The notes under the pieces were generated by a model. It was not told the origin of the DNA. It saw nothing but the letters and a program-made list of their open reading frames with translations, and did no database searches. Shown here piece after piece: positions 1 through 11,221 of a DNA stretch of 64,000 nt; position 1 is the first letter of the stretch, and each line of letters opens with the position of its first letter. A program made the translations under genes and the position numbers. The stretch covers positions 620,001 to 684,000 of the forward strand of contig NC_048554.1 in assembly GCF_902806685.2 (NCBI RefSeq), read 5' to 3'. Origin of the DNA: Maniola hyperantus. Its lineage: Eukaryota; Arthropoda; Insecta; Lepidoptera; Nymphalidae.

Positions 1-11
1 TAAAAAATAAC

Positions 12-122
12 ATCTTGATTATGACATCAAGAATTTATGTTCGGGTTCCAACAAGGCTCCAACCTCCATGTAGTAGAGTAGGTATAGGAACATATCGCTC
101 ATAATTTTCTGTTGTTTGTTAC
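12..122. other. Unassigned window edge
   Basis: AT-rich sequence before the first repeat; nothing recognised. Confidence 0.3.
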
Positions 123-575
123 AAAAAACCGGCCAAGTGCGAGTCAGGCTCGCGCAACGAGAGTTCCGTACTACAGTCGTATTTTTTCGACACGTTGCAC
201 GATAATTAAAGAACTATGATGCATAAAAATCTGTTTTAGAATGCACAGGTGAAGGAAGCCCTTTCATATTATATCCCACTTGATATAGCTATCTTACTTA
301 GAAAATTGAAAATACTAAGTAATTATTAGTTCATGAACACGATTTAATTTTTTGTGTGTGATGTAACCACAAATTCACGGTTTTCCGATTTTTCCCCTAA
401 TGTCTGCTATAAGACCTACCTACCTGCCAAATTTCATGATTCTAGGTCAACGGGAAGTAGGTACCCTGTAGATTTCTTGACAGACAGACATACAGACAGA
501 CCGACGTCAGACAGACAACAAAGTGATCATATAAGGATTCCGTTTTTCCTTTTGAGGTACGGAACCCTAAAAACG
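123..575 (+). mobile_element. GGTTCCGTAC-family element, near full length
   Basis: The element runs from an A-run with CCGGCCAAGTGCGAGTC to GGTACGGAACCCTAAAAA. Near the left end is a hairpin, GTGCGAGTC/GGCTCGCGC, then AGAGTTCCGTAC; at the right end is its inverse, GTACGGAACCCT. A GACAGACA microsatellite is internal. The family has at least 12 copies here. It has no coding capacity and its class is unclear. Confidence 0.8.
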
Positions 576-780
576 ACACTCTATGATAATATACCATTAT
601 TTATGGTGTATTTACGCCCACTGCACCGGCGAGAATAAATACCTACTTAATGACAAACGAATGACATTCGACCCAATAACATATTTACGATCTAGTTATT
701 TTGTCCATTTGATTTATAATCTAGACTAGCGGATACCCGGCCGGCGTCGTGTGCTAGCCTACGCTAAAAAACTACGCTAG

Positions 781-935
781 ACATCATCATCATCATCAGC
801 ATCAACCAATAGACGTCCACAGCTGGACATAGGTCTCTTGTAGGGACTTCCACACGCCACGGTCTTGCGCCGCCTGCGACTCGTCTGTCGGTGCGAGGTC
901 GCCATTCTAGCACCTACCAACCATTCCAGCACGCT
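781..935 (-). mobile_element. RTE-type LINE 3' fragment
   Basis: CATCATCATCATCATCAGC tail followed by AATAGACGTCCAC and the reverse complement of the RTE C-terminal coding end. Only about 150 bases survive. Confidence 0.7.
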
Positions 936-1074
936 AGACCAGATTACGCTAAAAAAGTGTGCCTAATGCATTGTTCTAGTTCTCTAAAATCATCTTCGCA
1001 TTATTGCCTTTCTAATGAAACCGTTTTGGGACACATCGGTTGCATTGTTTCTTATTGTCATTTCCCAGGTCTTT

Positions 1075-1245
1075 CACTATACCTACCCATGCAAAAATGC
1101 ATGGTTTGTTGGTTTGTCCTTCAATTTTGCCTGGGTATAGTTAAAGACATAGGAGTAACATAGGCTACTTTTTATGCCGGAAAATCCCAAGAGTTCCCAC
1201 GGGATTTTTATACAACTTAGATCGACGCGGACGTCGCGTGCGGAT
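1075..1245 (-). mobile_element. Tailed-element fragment
   Basis: CATGGTTTGTTGGTTTGTCC to GAGTTCCCACGGGATTTTTA, minus orientation, same family as 3010. Confidence 0.55.
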
Positions 1246-1289
1246 ATCAGCTATTATGAAATAAGTAAATAAAATCAATTCATTTCATT

Positions 1290-1510
1290 TATTGCGAGAA
1301 CGCCATCTTGAAAGAATGTGTTTGAAAATTCGAGTGGCGTTTGAAATTCAGCCTCAAACCCACTGACTTATATATTACTTCGTATGGACAGGGCCATATT
1401 ATGACGACCGAAGAATGGCGGTATATCCACACCAAACAGTTAGGGTTTAAATAGCACAGATCGGGGACGGGCAGCAGCGTCTTTGATGCGAAAAGCCTAG
1501 CCCTGCGCTG
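1290..1510. repeat. Repeat related to 62050
   Basis: GAACGCCATCTTGAAAGAAT then ATATTACTTCGTATGGACAG; it shares its end with the repeat at 62050 in reverse. Confidence 0.4.
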
Positions 1511-1599
1511 ACCAACCCGTGTGCCCAGCGTGGTCAGTATATGGGCAATACTCCCAATGAACAACGCCAACACACAAAGGCCCCCAGTTCCCAGTCGCC

Positions 1600-1725
1600 C
1601 TGCTATTCCCGATAGCGGGAAGTGGGTGGATGAGGAAGGCGGAGGATCGTGTGTGGTGGCGTGCTCTTGGGAAGGCCTATGTCCAGCAGTGGACGCAAAC
1701 AGGCTGATTGATTGATTGATGCTGA
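1600..1725 (+). mobile_element. RTE-type LINE 3' fragment with TTGA tail
   Basis: One frame reads AEDRVWWRALGKAYVQQW before a stop, the RTE C-terminal signature. It is followed by GATTGATTGATTGA, a short tandem tail of LINE type. Confidence 0.75.
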
Positions 1726-2037
1726 TTTATTTGGTTCCAAAACCGTGAAAAATATTATTCGCTTGACCATATCTTGTCATTTATATCGATGCTCAAACCG
1801 CAAATAATACGTAACCCATATAACAAACTGGGTTTTCCTTCACCTTCTTTTCTGTTACCATAATTTAAACAACGGATATGTTAGTTTATCTGTGCCCGTG
1901 TTCCCCGCGTCTCATAAACACTACACAAGATCAAAGAACGCATTTGCGTTAACTCATTCATAGTAACGGGTAACGTGTTATTTAGAACCCTTTCATGTTC
2001 CCACCTTGACATTAATGGGGCCCGAATGACGAATCTA

Positions 2038-2115
2038 TTGTTAGGGTTCCGCGTGCCCGAAGGATAAAAACGGAGCTCTATTAATGTCACTCTTTTGTCT
2101 ATCTGTCTGTCTGAG
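2038..2115 (-). mobile_element. Fragment of the GGTTCCGTAC family
   Basis: Begins TTAGGGTTCCGCGTGCCC and runs into a GTCTATCTGTCTGTCTG stretch, the left end of a minus-oriented copy. Confidence 0.5.
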
Positions 2116-2215
2116 TGCCCGCGTGTCACAAGTCTCTAACTTGTAGACGAAATGTTGACTCAAAAGTTAAAACCGAATATTGAGTTAGAAATTCATTTTT
2201 CAGCGAGGCTTCCAT

Positions 2216-2274
2216 ACGCTACGATAAGAAAAATATATTTTTTCCATAAAAATACATTTTTCTTATCGTGGCGT
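2216..2274. other. Short hairpin
   Basis: Arms ACGCTACGATAAGAAAAAT and ATTTTTCTTATCGTGGCGT enclose about 20 bases. It is of pre-miRNA size but very AT-rich in the inner stem; probably a small fold-back element. Confidence 0.4.
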
Positions 2275-2379
2275 AGGATCCATACCCGATCGATATCCAA
2301 GATATCTAATCCTGGTAAGGTATTATTTGTCTAGAGCCCATTGAGTAGAGTAGGTACAAATACTTATATTTTTATCTTA

Positions 2380-2678
2380 AAAATAAAGAAATGGGGGGCC
2401 GTCAATGTTTTCAGTTCTAGACTATTTTTGTGACGGGGTCTATCTCAAAAACTAAACTAGTTAGAAATATGAAATTTCGGTATATTATGTACCATATAGG
2501 AGTGTAAACAAGAATTCATAAAGTAGTTTGTAAGCTGTGACCAAAATAAATGATCATTTTTTGGGTTTTTATTTTAGTTTGTTGCGATGTCTAGTTCAGA
2601 AATGAAATATTTCACACCCAAAACTATGTACGGAACCCTAAAAGAGCGAGGCCGACTCGCACTTGGCTGGTTTTTTTT
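2380..2678 (-). mobile_element. Diverged GGTTCCGTAC-family element
   Basis: The right end has GTACGGAACCCT, the hairpin GCGAGGCCGACTCGC and ACTTGGCTGG plus a T-run. The interior differs from the other copies, so it is a distinct subfamily; its left limit is uncertain. Confidence 0.55.
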
Positions 2679-2783
2679 ATTCACTACTAGCTAGCTAATA
2701 CTCGATTCTTATTAAGTCCTGGATGTTCTATTTTTCAGGGAAAAGCAGTTCTGATGAAGATGAACATGTAATAACTTTAGGTA

Positions 2784-2943
2784 TAAGTCCCGCAAATTGC
2801 TATTGCGCTGGAACCATGTCATTAACATTCAAATGACGTCATTTTGACGTCAGTCGAAATAAAAATATACCATCAGCTCGAAACTATAGTCTAGTGCTGA
2901 CGTCACTAAAATGGCGGCCACGCGCATTAGCAATTTGCGGGGA
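2784..2943. mobile_element. CRE-bearing MITE, copy 1
   Basis: About 160 bases between inverted ends AAGTCCCGCAAATTGCTA and TAGCAATTTGCGGG. The interior carries three TGACGTCA palindromes. There is no coding capacity, and TA flanks are consistent with a TA-target transposon. Confidence 0.78.
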
Positions 2944-3009
2944 TCTGCGAATGGTGCAGACAGTGTAGGCACCACTGCAATTATTAAAGACAATGAAAAT
3001 GAAACTCCA

Positions 3010-3226
3010 TACTCCATACTAATATTATAAATGCGAAAGTGTGTTTGTCTGTCTGCTAGCCTTTCACGGCCCAACCGTTCAACCGATTTTGACGAAATTT
3101 GGTACAGAGATAGCTTGCATCCCGGGGAAGGACATAGGCTACTTTTTATCCCGAAAAATTAAAGAATTCCCATGGAATTTTTAAAATCCTAAATCCACGC
3201 GGACGAGATCGCGGGCATCATCTAGT
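3010..3226 (-). mobile_element. TTCGCATTTATAATA-tailed element, complete
   Basis: In minus orientation it runs from ACTAGATGATGCCCGCGATC through CCGGGATAAAAAGTAGCC-type sequence to CACTTTCGCATTTATAATAT. It is the 3' end of a LINE or a SINE using it, and the most scattered motif in the window. Confidence 0.65.
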
Positions 3227-3274
3227 CAAAAACAATTTTGTTAATTTTAACATTATCTAAGTAACAAGAGCTAG

Positions 3275-3463
3275 TACAGTACGCGGTAGAAAGTAATGTA
3301 GGTACATCGACATTTAGAAGGGGATAGCAGGTTTGTAGAGCGTTGTCCCTGTCATTGAGACCGACAAAATGTGATATAGGTATGAGTGACAAAGACACCG
3401 CTCTACAAAGCCGAAATGTCATTCTAAAGGCCGATTTACATTACTTTCTGCTGCGTACTGTAC
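3275..3463. mobile_element. Fold-back MITE-2, complete
   Basis: About 190 bases with long inverted arms: TACAGTACGCGGTAGAAAG at the left and CTGCTGCGTACTGTA at the right, with GCTCTACAAAGCCGAAAT and its complement inside. Confidence 0.75.
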
Positions 3464-4078
3464 ATTCGGATTAAATCATTTTCAGAGATTAGTAATTATT
3501 TTGTAAACATATTATTATTATAGGTAATTTTTGCTATTGACATACAGCGATGATTGACAGGTATAATGTATTTTAAAGCAAAAATGGCGAGTATTCTCTC
3601 ACTATAGTCTATCTCTATATGGCTACACATACATGTGTATATCCAAGTACTAAAAATCCCTAAAATCATAACCCATCCTTTTGGTTGGCTTTACCGCAGT
3701 CGGGTAAAAACAATTCGATTACAAAACCTAATTTCATTGACTATAGTCGCGTGTCATTAATTTTAAAAAAAAAACAGAGGTTACAATATTCTAATCACTA
3801 TACCAATCAAAAACTCACTAGAATTTTTGATCACAAAGGGCAGCCTCAGGGCGCGCGGAAACCTCAACTCAAAACTAAACTTTACAAAAGATCATACCCC
3901 GAATTTATGATTTTCAAGAGTGAAATCTATTAAGTATTAACTAGGGTTTGAAATCAAGTGCAGAGTAGTGGTGTTTACGGGTCTATTATGTGTGTAGTGC
4001 CTAACTGTAGCGTAAGAACCGGAGCCTAGAAAGGTCAGAGAAATAGAAGGTAACTTACTTAGTGTCAGTTTTATGTAA
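3464..4078. other. Gene-free stretch, nothing recognised
   Basis: About 600 AT-rich bases. A short open frame at 3685-3933 has no family features. Confidence 0.4.
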
Positions 4079-4080
4079 GA

Positions 4081-4560
4081 CTAGCTGTTGCCCGCGGCTT
4101 CGTCCGCGTCTCACAATAACTGTCTTTTCTCGTAGATTTTCCAAAAAAAAAATTTTGTTTTCATACAAACCTTGTCTTGACAATTATTATAAATAGATTT
4201 AGGTGTATAAAAATCCCGTGGGAACTCTTTGATTTTCCGGGATAAAAAGTAGCCTATGTAACTCTTTAGGTCTTTAATTATACCTACTTTTTATCCCGGA
4301 AAATCAAGGTGTTCCCACGGGATTTTTAAAGACCTAAATCCACGCAGATGAAGTCATCTGCATGTCTGTGTGGGTCTGTCTGTGAGCATCAGCTAGTCTG
4401 GAAATAAAAATAAAATTACGTTTAGATCTAACGTCTACGCCCATGCAAAAAATCACGTCGATCTGTTGCTCCGTAGCGACGTGATTGAAGAACAAACTAA
4501 CAAACCAATAAACCTACAAACAAACACACTTTCGCATTTATAATATGGGTACTAGGTAGT
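4081..4560. mobile_element. Two opposed copies of the same tailed element
   Basis: A plus copy starts CTAGCTGTTGCCCGCGGCTT at 4081. A minus copy meets it near 4270, so that AAAAATCCCGTGGGAACTC is mirrored 100 bases later. A third tail (GCCCATGCAAAAAATCACG) follows at 4440-4545. Confidence 0.6.
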
Positions 4561-4689
4561 GACTAGTGATATAAACCACATTACGTTCTATGCCAGTCGC
4601 ACTTTCTTCACGGCGCCACAGAATCATTAGAAAGGTTGTAGCGAGGCTGAGTTACGAGCACTGGCGCCGCCCCGCGGCGTTGCCTCCAC

Positions 4690-4880
4690 TAAGTCAAAGT
4701 CAAAGTCAAATGATTTATTCAAAATAGGTAATTAATAACTCTTTTTGAAAGTCAGATGTTGGATTTCTAAGATATAGTGGTGATAATTATTTCGCAAACT
4801 TAAAACTAAAGCTACGAGGGTTCCAAACGCGCCCAGGTCTGAGAAGAGCCCACAACAAACTCAGCCAACTACCAGTACCT
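4690..4880 (-). mobile_element. LINE 3' end with TTTGAC tail
   Basis: Minus copy: AGTCAAAGTCAAAGTCAAAT tail, then GGAACCCTCGTAGC-type body in complement. An opposite copy lies at 15240-15462. Confidence 0.65.
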
Positions 4881-5309
4881 ACCATACCAAGTTACAACTC
4901 CGTAATCAGTGACGTGAACAGCTTACCTTGACTTGAGATAGACGATAGTATGAGAAACATATTAGTTTTAAGTACGTATTAATTAACACCACTATATTAT
5001 CATCTTACAAATAAAAAATTTGACAATCAGGAAACGTAAATTTTTACCTATTCTGAATAAATAATTAGAGTTTGTTGAGTTTGAGTTTGACATTCAAAAC
5101 TCGATAGAGCGCGTTCAGAAATATCAATGCAGAATCGTATCACAAGGTACTTTGAAAAGAGCAACCGCCGAGTTTCTTGTTGGTTATTCTCGGTAGAAAA
5201 GGCACTCCTACCCAGTGGTAGATGCATTTGACAATTCAATAGTATCAACTTAGGTAACTACTTCTGAAGTTTATTTGAATTACCTAAAGATCTTTCTATT
5301 TCTCGTTGA

Positions 5310-5600
5310 TAAAGAGCAGTCTAAGATAGAAGCGGGCTAACCTGGAAGGGGTATGGCATTTTTTATTAAAAACACACCCCTTTGGTTTCTACACGGCATC
5401 GTACCGGATTACATCGCTTGGCGGCGAAGTTTTGCCGATAGGGTGGTAACTAGCCACGGCCGAAGCGTCCCAACAGACCAGACCAGAAATTTAGAAATTA
5501 TAAAATTCCGAACCCCTGTCGGAAATCGAACCCGGGACCTCCAACTAATCGTCGACCGTCGTAACGAAGTCATCGGCTTTCAAAACACCTGTCTCTTTTA
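5310..5600 (-). mobile_element. SINE-2, near full length
   Basis: Minus copy lacking the A-box end: B-box region (GGTTCGATTTCCG), body with GGCGGCGAAGTTTTGCCG and the tail part. It lies directly beside a SINE-1. Confidence 0.7.
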
Positions 5601-5604
5601 ATAT

Positions 5605-5925
5605 CATCATCATCATGATCAACCCATCGCCGGCTCACTACAGAGCACGGGTCTCCTCTCAGCGGGAGAAGGGTTTTGGCCATAGTCTACCACGCTGGCC
5701 ATGTGCTGATTGGTAGACTTCACACACCTTTGAGAACATTATGGAGAACTCTCAGACATGCAGGTTTCCTCACGATGTTTTCCTTCACCGTTAAAGCAAG
5801 TGTTGGCCTAATTAATTAAAACGCACATAACTCCGAAAAGTTAGAGGTGCGTGCCCAGGATCGAACCCCCGACCTCTGATTAGAAGGCGGACGTCCTAAC
5901 CTCTAGGCTATCACAGCTTTTAATT
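5605..5925 (-). mobile_element. tRNA-derived SINE-1, full length
   Basis: On the minus strand it begins with a pol III A box (TAGCCTAGAGG) and B box (GGTTCGATCCT) inside a tRNA-like head. A body follows (CTCCATAATGTTCTC), and it ends in GATCATGATGATGATG. It is the most frequent SINE here. Confidence 0.8.
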
Positions 5926-6048
5926 AATTCTACAAAGACAAAATACCTATTAAAATAATATCCAAAATAATACAGGGCAAAATGACTTTCAATTCGCTAG
6001 CAAGTCTATAAATCATTCTGAACAAGCGCAGTGGCGTTATCGCTTGCA

Positions 6049-6182
6049 TCGGCTAAATAGAAATCGGTCGCAAATCGGATCGCCACCTGTCTTACGCGCA
6101 CACCTGCGTGGGGATTTGCATTTTATCGGCTCTGGGTGAACAACTGAACTAAACTAGCCTAGCTAAATAAAAGTGGAGCTTT
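6049..6182 (+). repeat. Direct repeat, first copy
   Basis: About 135 bases (TAGAAATCGGTCGCAAATC to AGTGGAGCTTTTTAG) recur at 6467-6605 with about 90% match by eye. The 285 bases between them are not otherwise recognised. Confidence 0.65.
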
Positions 6183-6466
6183 TTAGTAGCAGTACTTATA
6201 GGTATAGTCCATACAAAATGACTCCTCACACGCCATTTTAAACTTTATGGGTCAACTGTCATATCAAAAGTACGGTTAATTAAAAAAAACTTCTGACATC
6301 CAATTTGACACGTAATGGCGCGTGAGGAGTTAAATTTTACGCGTAGTAATTAAATCAGTTCGCTTGTATGGTAATAAAATGGGTCTATCAATGCTACGTT
6401 TTCCGATGTAGTTTGGTAACATCAGAGTCTAGGGACCTCAAAATCCATAGCTATCCCGCCTATACC

Positions 6467-6605
6467 GAGCAGGTTGATCGGCTAGATAGAAATCGGTCGC
6501 AAATCAGACCGCCACCTGTCTTACGCGCACACCTGCGTGGGGATTTACATTTTATCGGCTCTGGGTGAACAACTGAACTAAATTAGCCTAGCTAAATGAA
6601 AATAG
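6467..6605 (+). repeat. Direct repeat, second copy
   Basis: Second copy of the unit at 6049-6182, ending 20 bases before the TIR element at 6628. Confidence 0.65.
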
Positions 6606-6627
6606 AGCTTTTCTAAATAAATATAAA

Positions 6628-7388
6628 GCTGCGTACGCACCTGAGCTGCACTGCGCGTCACTGCAGTCCGACTGCAGAAAGCGTCACTTGGCCGCTCACG
6701 GTACCCTACCGCACTACAACTGCAGTACGCGGCAGCTCGCGTCACTTGCGCGTCACTTCTATACCCGTTCGCGTACGAGCAACAACGTCGCAAGATGAGC
6801 GACAGTGAAGAGGGAAAGGGTGGAAGCCGACATCCTAGGGGTTGGGAATTTAGAGGATATACTTCTAAGAGCCCGTCATGTGCCAAAAATTAAAACTACG
6901 TTATTTATTTTAAGGTCTATCACGGCTGTACATTAAATACTTAACTCAATGCGCGTGAATCTTATCCGAGCGCTGTACGCTGAAACGACGCGACGCGCCG
7001 CTGGGTAGTCGCACTAGCGTCGCTGCACAGAGTGTTACTGCGCTGCGCTTAACAATATTCTCCCAGCCGCGACGCGCGGCAACGCGTGATGAAGCGCAGT
7101 GGCCCTACCGCGGTTGTTTGACAGCTAAAATGTCACGATCGCAATCATCTCTGATTGGTTAATGCTCGCTCACTATTGGCCACAATGCATTGTTGCAACA
7201 AGAATCGCACAAATTCAGGCAATCAGAACAATTGAGATTGTAATAATGATTGATGCAGGTTTTAGACAATCGCCCTGCTGTTCAGCGCCGCTCGAGTGCG
7301 ATATGCGCCATACAAAATGATAGAAATAATATTTTGACACTCTGTGCCGCGCCCTGCAGTGACGCGCCGCGCAGCTCAGGTGCGTACA
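6628..7388. mobile_element. Non-autonomous TIR element, about 760 bases
   Basis: The left end CTGCGTACGCACCTGAGCTG continues to CGCGTCACTGCAG; the right end CTGCAGTGACGCGCCGCGCA continues to CTCAGGTGCGTACAG, its inverse. The interior is unusually CpG-rich with repeated GCGTCACT. No transposase is present. Confidence 0.65.
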
Positions 7389-7389
7389 G

Positions 7390-7929
7390 ACAGATGATGA
7401 GTTTAGGGACCTCAAAAACAAACAAAGTCCACTTTCGCATTTATAATAGTTAATGACTACAATCAATAATTGTTTCTGATTTGTATTTCGGTGCAACAGG
7501 CGTCCGATATAACATAGTTTATTATAATTTGTAGCAAAGTGTATGGAAATGAGCTAACCTCATTTGTTACCCACGCCTCTGGCTGATAGCTTTATCTGTG
7601 GCGCCTATCAGCTGTTACCCGACTTGTACAAATGACAGTGCTGTTTATGTGACGCAGCCTTCACAAAACATCCATTCATTATGTCAAGTAGGTCAATATT
7701 AATAGAAAAGTGGTTATTCAAAATAAGCTTCTAGCGTTGTAATATAATATCTTTTGAACCTTTGATAGAATACCATTGTCAAAAGTTTAAGAAGGTAGGG
7801 TCAACCGACCCTTTCACGACCAGTTGGTCGACTTGGCGTCTTTAAAGTTACCTACGTAGCTCTTCAAAATTACAAATTTTTAGATGCAAATTAATTGGAT
7901 AAGACAAACATTAAAGAAATCAATTACTG
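7390..7929. other. Gene-free stretch
   Basis: A short CACTTTCGCATTTATAATAG tail lies at 7420-7450; otherwise nothing recognised. Confidence 0.35.
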
Positions 7930-8205
7930 GTACTGTCAGAGTGATAAGGGTTTTGGCCATAGTCTAACACGCTGGCCAAGTCCGGATCCGGAGTCCTAGA
8001 CTTCACACGTCTTTTGAGAACATTATGGAGAACTCTCAGGCATGCAAGTTTTCTCACGATGTTTTCCTTTACCGTTAAAGCAAGTGATATTTTAATTACT
8101 TAAAACGCACATAATTCCGAAAAAATAGAGGTGCGTGCCCGGAATCGAACCGCCGACCTCCGATTAGGAGGTGGACGTCCTAACCACTAGGCTATCACAG
8201 TATCG
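7930..8205 (-). mobile_element. tRNA-derived SINE-1, tail missing
   Basis: The head with A box (TAGCCTAGTGG) and B box (GGTTCGATTCC) and most of the body are present; the GATGATG tail is lost. Confidence 0.75.
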
Positions 8206-8629
8206 ATATAATATATTATATAGCATTCGATATTATTATTTAGCTAAGCCATCAGATTCAACTGAGAAAAGCTGTCAAAAGCCAAGAGATTGAAAAAGTA
8301 AGGACTTCATATATCTTAAACACAACGTGTTCACATTTTTCAGAAGTGGCTATTCACTAAGATTACTATTTAAAAAAAAAACACTATAACAAGGCACATT
8401 CATTAATGCAAATGAATTTAATTTCAAGATTGCTATTAGAATCATGTTAGGCCGTATTTGATTTACCATAATAATAATATTATGGTAGCCTAGCTGATCC
8501 GCGTCGGCTTCCCAAAAATCCTGGAATACAGTATCTTCATTTTTAACCGAAAACCCAAATAACAATTTTAGGTACCTACTTATTATCATGTAAAAAAAAT
8601 GAAAAATGTCGGACTTGTATAAAAAGACT

Positions 8630-8960
<331 letters not shown>

Positions 8961-9179
8961 AAAATTTGCAATGATAAGTAATTACAAGTAGGAATGTGGT
9001 CATTATATTTTAGGAACAATTGTTTTGATAACAGCGCTAGTGGGCGCGCCTCAGGATCTTTGGGAAGATTTGGATATGAATTATTTATGAAATTTTGTTT
9101 TGCTCCAAGCGGTACATTAAATATTTATGGGTAAATAATTAAAAAATACTACATAGCCTGGTTATTTAGATACTTCCCC

Positions 9180-9418
9180 AATTGTTACCTAACTATATAA
9201 AAGGAAAAGGTGACTGACTGACTGACTGATTGACTGATCTATCAACGCACAGCTCAAACTACTGGACGGATCAGGCTGAAATTTGACATGCAGGTAGCTA
9301 TTATGACGTTGGCGTCCGCTAAGTAAGGATTTTTGAAAATTCAACCCCTAAGGCGGCGAAATAGGGGTTTGAACTTTGTGTAGTCCACGCGGACGAAGTC
9401 GCGAGTATAAGCTAGTAA
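9180..9418. mobile_element. GACTGACT element, copy 1
   Basis: About 230 bases from TATATAAAAGGAAAAGGTGA and a GACTGACTGACT run to GACGAAGTCGCGAGTATAAG and CTAGT. Probably a SINE or LINE end in reverse, with AGCTCAAACTACTGGACGG in the middle. Confidence 0.65.
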
Positions 9419-9432
9419 TAAATAAACCTTTT

Positions 9433-9610
9433 CAGGGTTTCTTACCCCAAGGGTGCCAACGGGACCCTAATCTACTCCGCTGTCCGTCCGTCCGTCTGTC
9501 TGTCAGCGGGCTGTATCTCGTGACCCGTAGTAGGTAGAGAGTTGAAATTTTCACGGGATGTGTATTTCTATATCTATATATATATATAATAACAGCAAAT
9601 AATGAAAATT
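9433..9610 (-). mobile_element. Related element with GGGTTTCTTACCCCAAGGG end
   Basis: It shares the layout of a second subfamily: a GGGT..GGGTGCCAACGGGACCC start, a GTCCGTCCGTCTGTCTG core and GGCTGTATCTCGTGACC. Further pieces lie at 38829-39060, 49157-49265 and 63955-64000. Confidence 0.5.
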
Positions 9611-9629
9611 TCAAGAACAAATAACAAGA

Positions 9630-9870
9630 ACTATATTTGAAAGAAAGAAAAGACGTTTATATTCCAAACTGTGCCATACATCACATCTTATTTAAAACTA
9701 AGATCTGGTTATTCTGGCGCTTCTTCCACCTGAGCATAAGCCCAACGCGCTTCAAGCTAATGAAGCGCCGGAACAAACTGTCATGTGAGGCACAACCCGA
9801 AAATGGGTCCCAGCTCAGCATTATGCTGTATGCCTTGACGCACAAAAACATAGTGCGGCAATCTCGAAAT
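9630..9870 (+). mobile_element. Repeat with GAAA end, copy 2
   Basis: Begins TTGAAAGAAAGAAAAGACG and ends CATTATGCTGTATGCC, the inverse of the copy at 24772. Confidence 0.6.
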
Positions 9871-9879
9871 TCGTAAAAA

Positions 9880-10150
9880 TGAATATGCACAATTTCACAG
9901 CCATGCGGGACACAAAGCAACTGCGTTCAATGAGAAATCCAGATAAACTAGTTTTTACAACACTACCAAAAACAACACTCTTCAACAAAAACTGTCACGC
10001 CATGGCAATAATTTTTTTTAATAAATTACCATCTGACATAAAAACACTCACAGCTAGACATTTTTCATTTAGCCTTAAAAAATGAAGCCTTAGAAGAATT
10101 CTTCCAACATGATATAAAGCGTTTTTGACATTCTATTGTTGGACATTATT
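9880..10150 (+). mobile_element. LINE ORF2 C-terminal remnant
   Basis: The frame from 9879 to 10085 reads like the end of a LINE polyprotein (FFNKLPSDIKTL, then HFSFSLKK). It is cut off on the left by another repeat, and its coding remnant continues after a stop with LEEFFQHD. Only the tail is present. Confidence 0.5.
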
Positions 10151-10914
10151 TAAAAAAAAAAAGCTTATTACAGTGCCTATATTCGCTTGGTTTTGACATT
10201 TTAGTTTAAGTTTAATTTTATGATTTGCCTGTATTTTATAAACAAATATTTAGTCACACTCAATAATCACAACTGTTAACTATATTTGTACGCCGCCATG
10301 GCTAATGTGCTGGACTGTTTCTTAGATTTAACATCTTATGTACCACATTATGCAAATAAAGAATTATTCTATTCTATTCTAAGGCTCTCTTGGTACTTGA
10401 ATGACAATGACAGGGGGGCGCTGTTGGAGAACAAAGGCTTAGAATATTCAAACAAGAACAAAGGGTACACTTGACGGCAACGTTAGTTCTGATTTTCGCC
10501 ACGGGCCAAGGTAGCCTTGTCCGCGCAGATTTTCAGCTAGTACCCTGAACCGGGCGACGCCACGAAGTCATAGACTATCAACTACTAACAATAATACTAC
10601 CAACATAATAACTTATCGCCAAGTTAGTTTTAAATAGTTTGCCATTTCCAATCGTTGGAGGCACATAGCCGGCAGCAAGGCGCGGCCCGTGAAATTGTCT
10701 TGACGTTTTCCTATAATAACATTTTTCTTACATTTTTATATTTTTTCATCCCTCAAAAGCATAATAAAGTGTGTGATGGGATGGGACGGGTAAAGGCTGA
10801 AGGGATGCTTGTGTCTTAATGCATAAAAGATTAAACATGGTGTGAGTCGAGGGGAATGGGGTGTTTGCGTCATCAAATATACCAGAAAATATCCTGTAAC
10901 GTTTCATCACCATC
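10151..10914. other. Gene-free stretch
   Basis: A GAATTATTCTATTCTATTC tail at 10360-10382 marks a LINE end. The rest is unassigned. Confidence 0.35.
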
Positions 10915-11025
10915 ATCATCATCATGATCAACCCATCGCCGGCTCACTACAGAGCACGGGTCTCCTCTCAGAGTGAGAACAGTTTTGGCCATAGTCTACC
11001 ACGCTGGCCATGTGCGGATTGATGA
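10915..11025 (-). mobile_element. SINE-1 tail fragment next to the intact LINE
   Basis: Only the last 110 bases of SINE-1 remain, ending where the LINE tail begins, so the LINE insertion or a later deletion broke it. Confidence 0.65.
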
Positions 11026-11221
11026 TGATTTTATTTTTTATTTTATTTTATTTGTTAAATTAACTAACGGCTACTTACACTAATACATTTTAAAAAAAAC
11101 TTAATTCTGAAAATATTACTTACTAAGTGCAGTCGCCAATTATAAGTTAATACAACATTTACAAACATATGTGACAAAATAAAAAACAAACATCAATAAA
11201 ATTAAAGATAATACTTCCTAC

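Noticed and set aside
3685..3933. 82-codon frame
   Set aside because: AT-rich, low-complexity, no motif, no splice context.
3980..4020. CVVPNCSVRTG, like the start of a THAP finger
   Set aside because: Too short, followed by a stop, no further THAP residues.
9205..9235. GACTGACTGACT runs and GTCTGTCTGTC runs as possible CRISPR-like arrays
   Set aside because: They are microsatellites within repeat elements, with no spacers.
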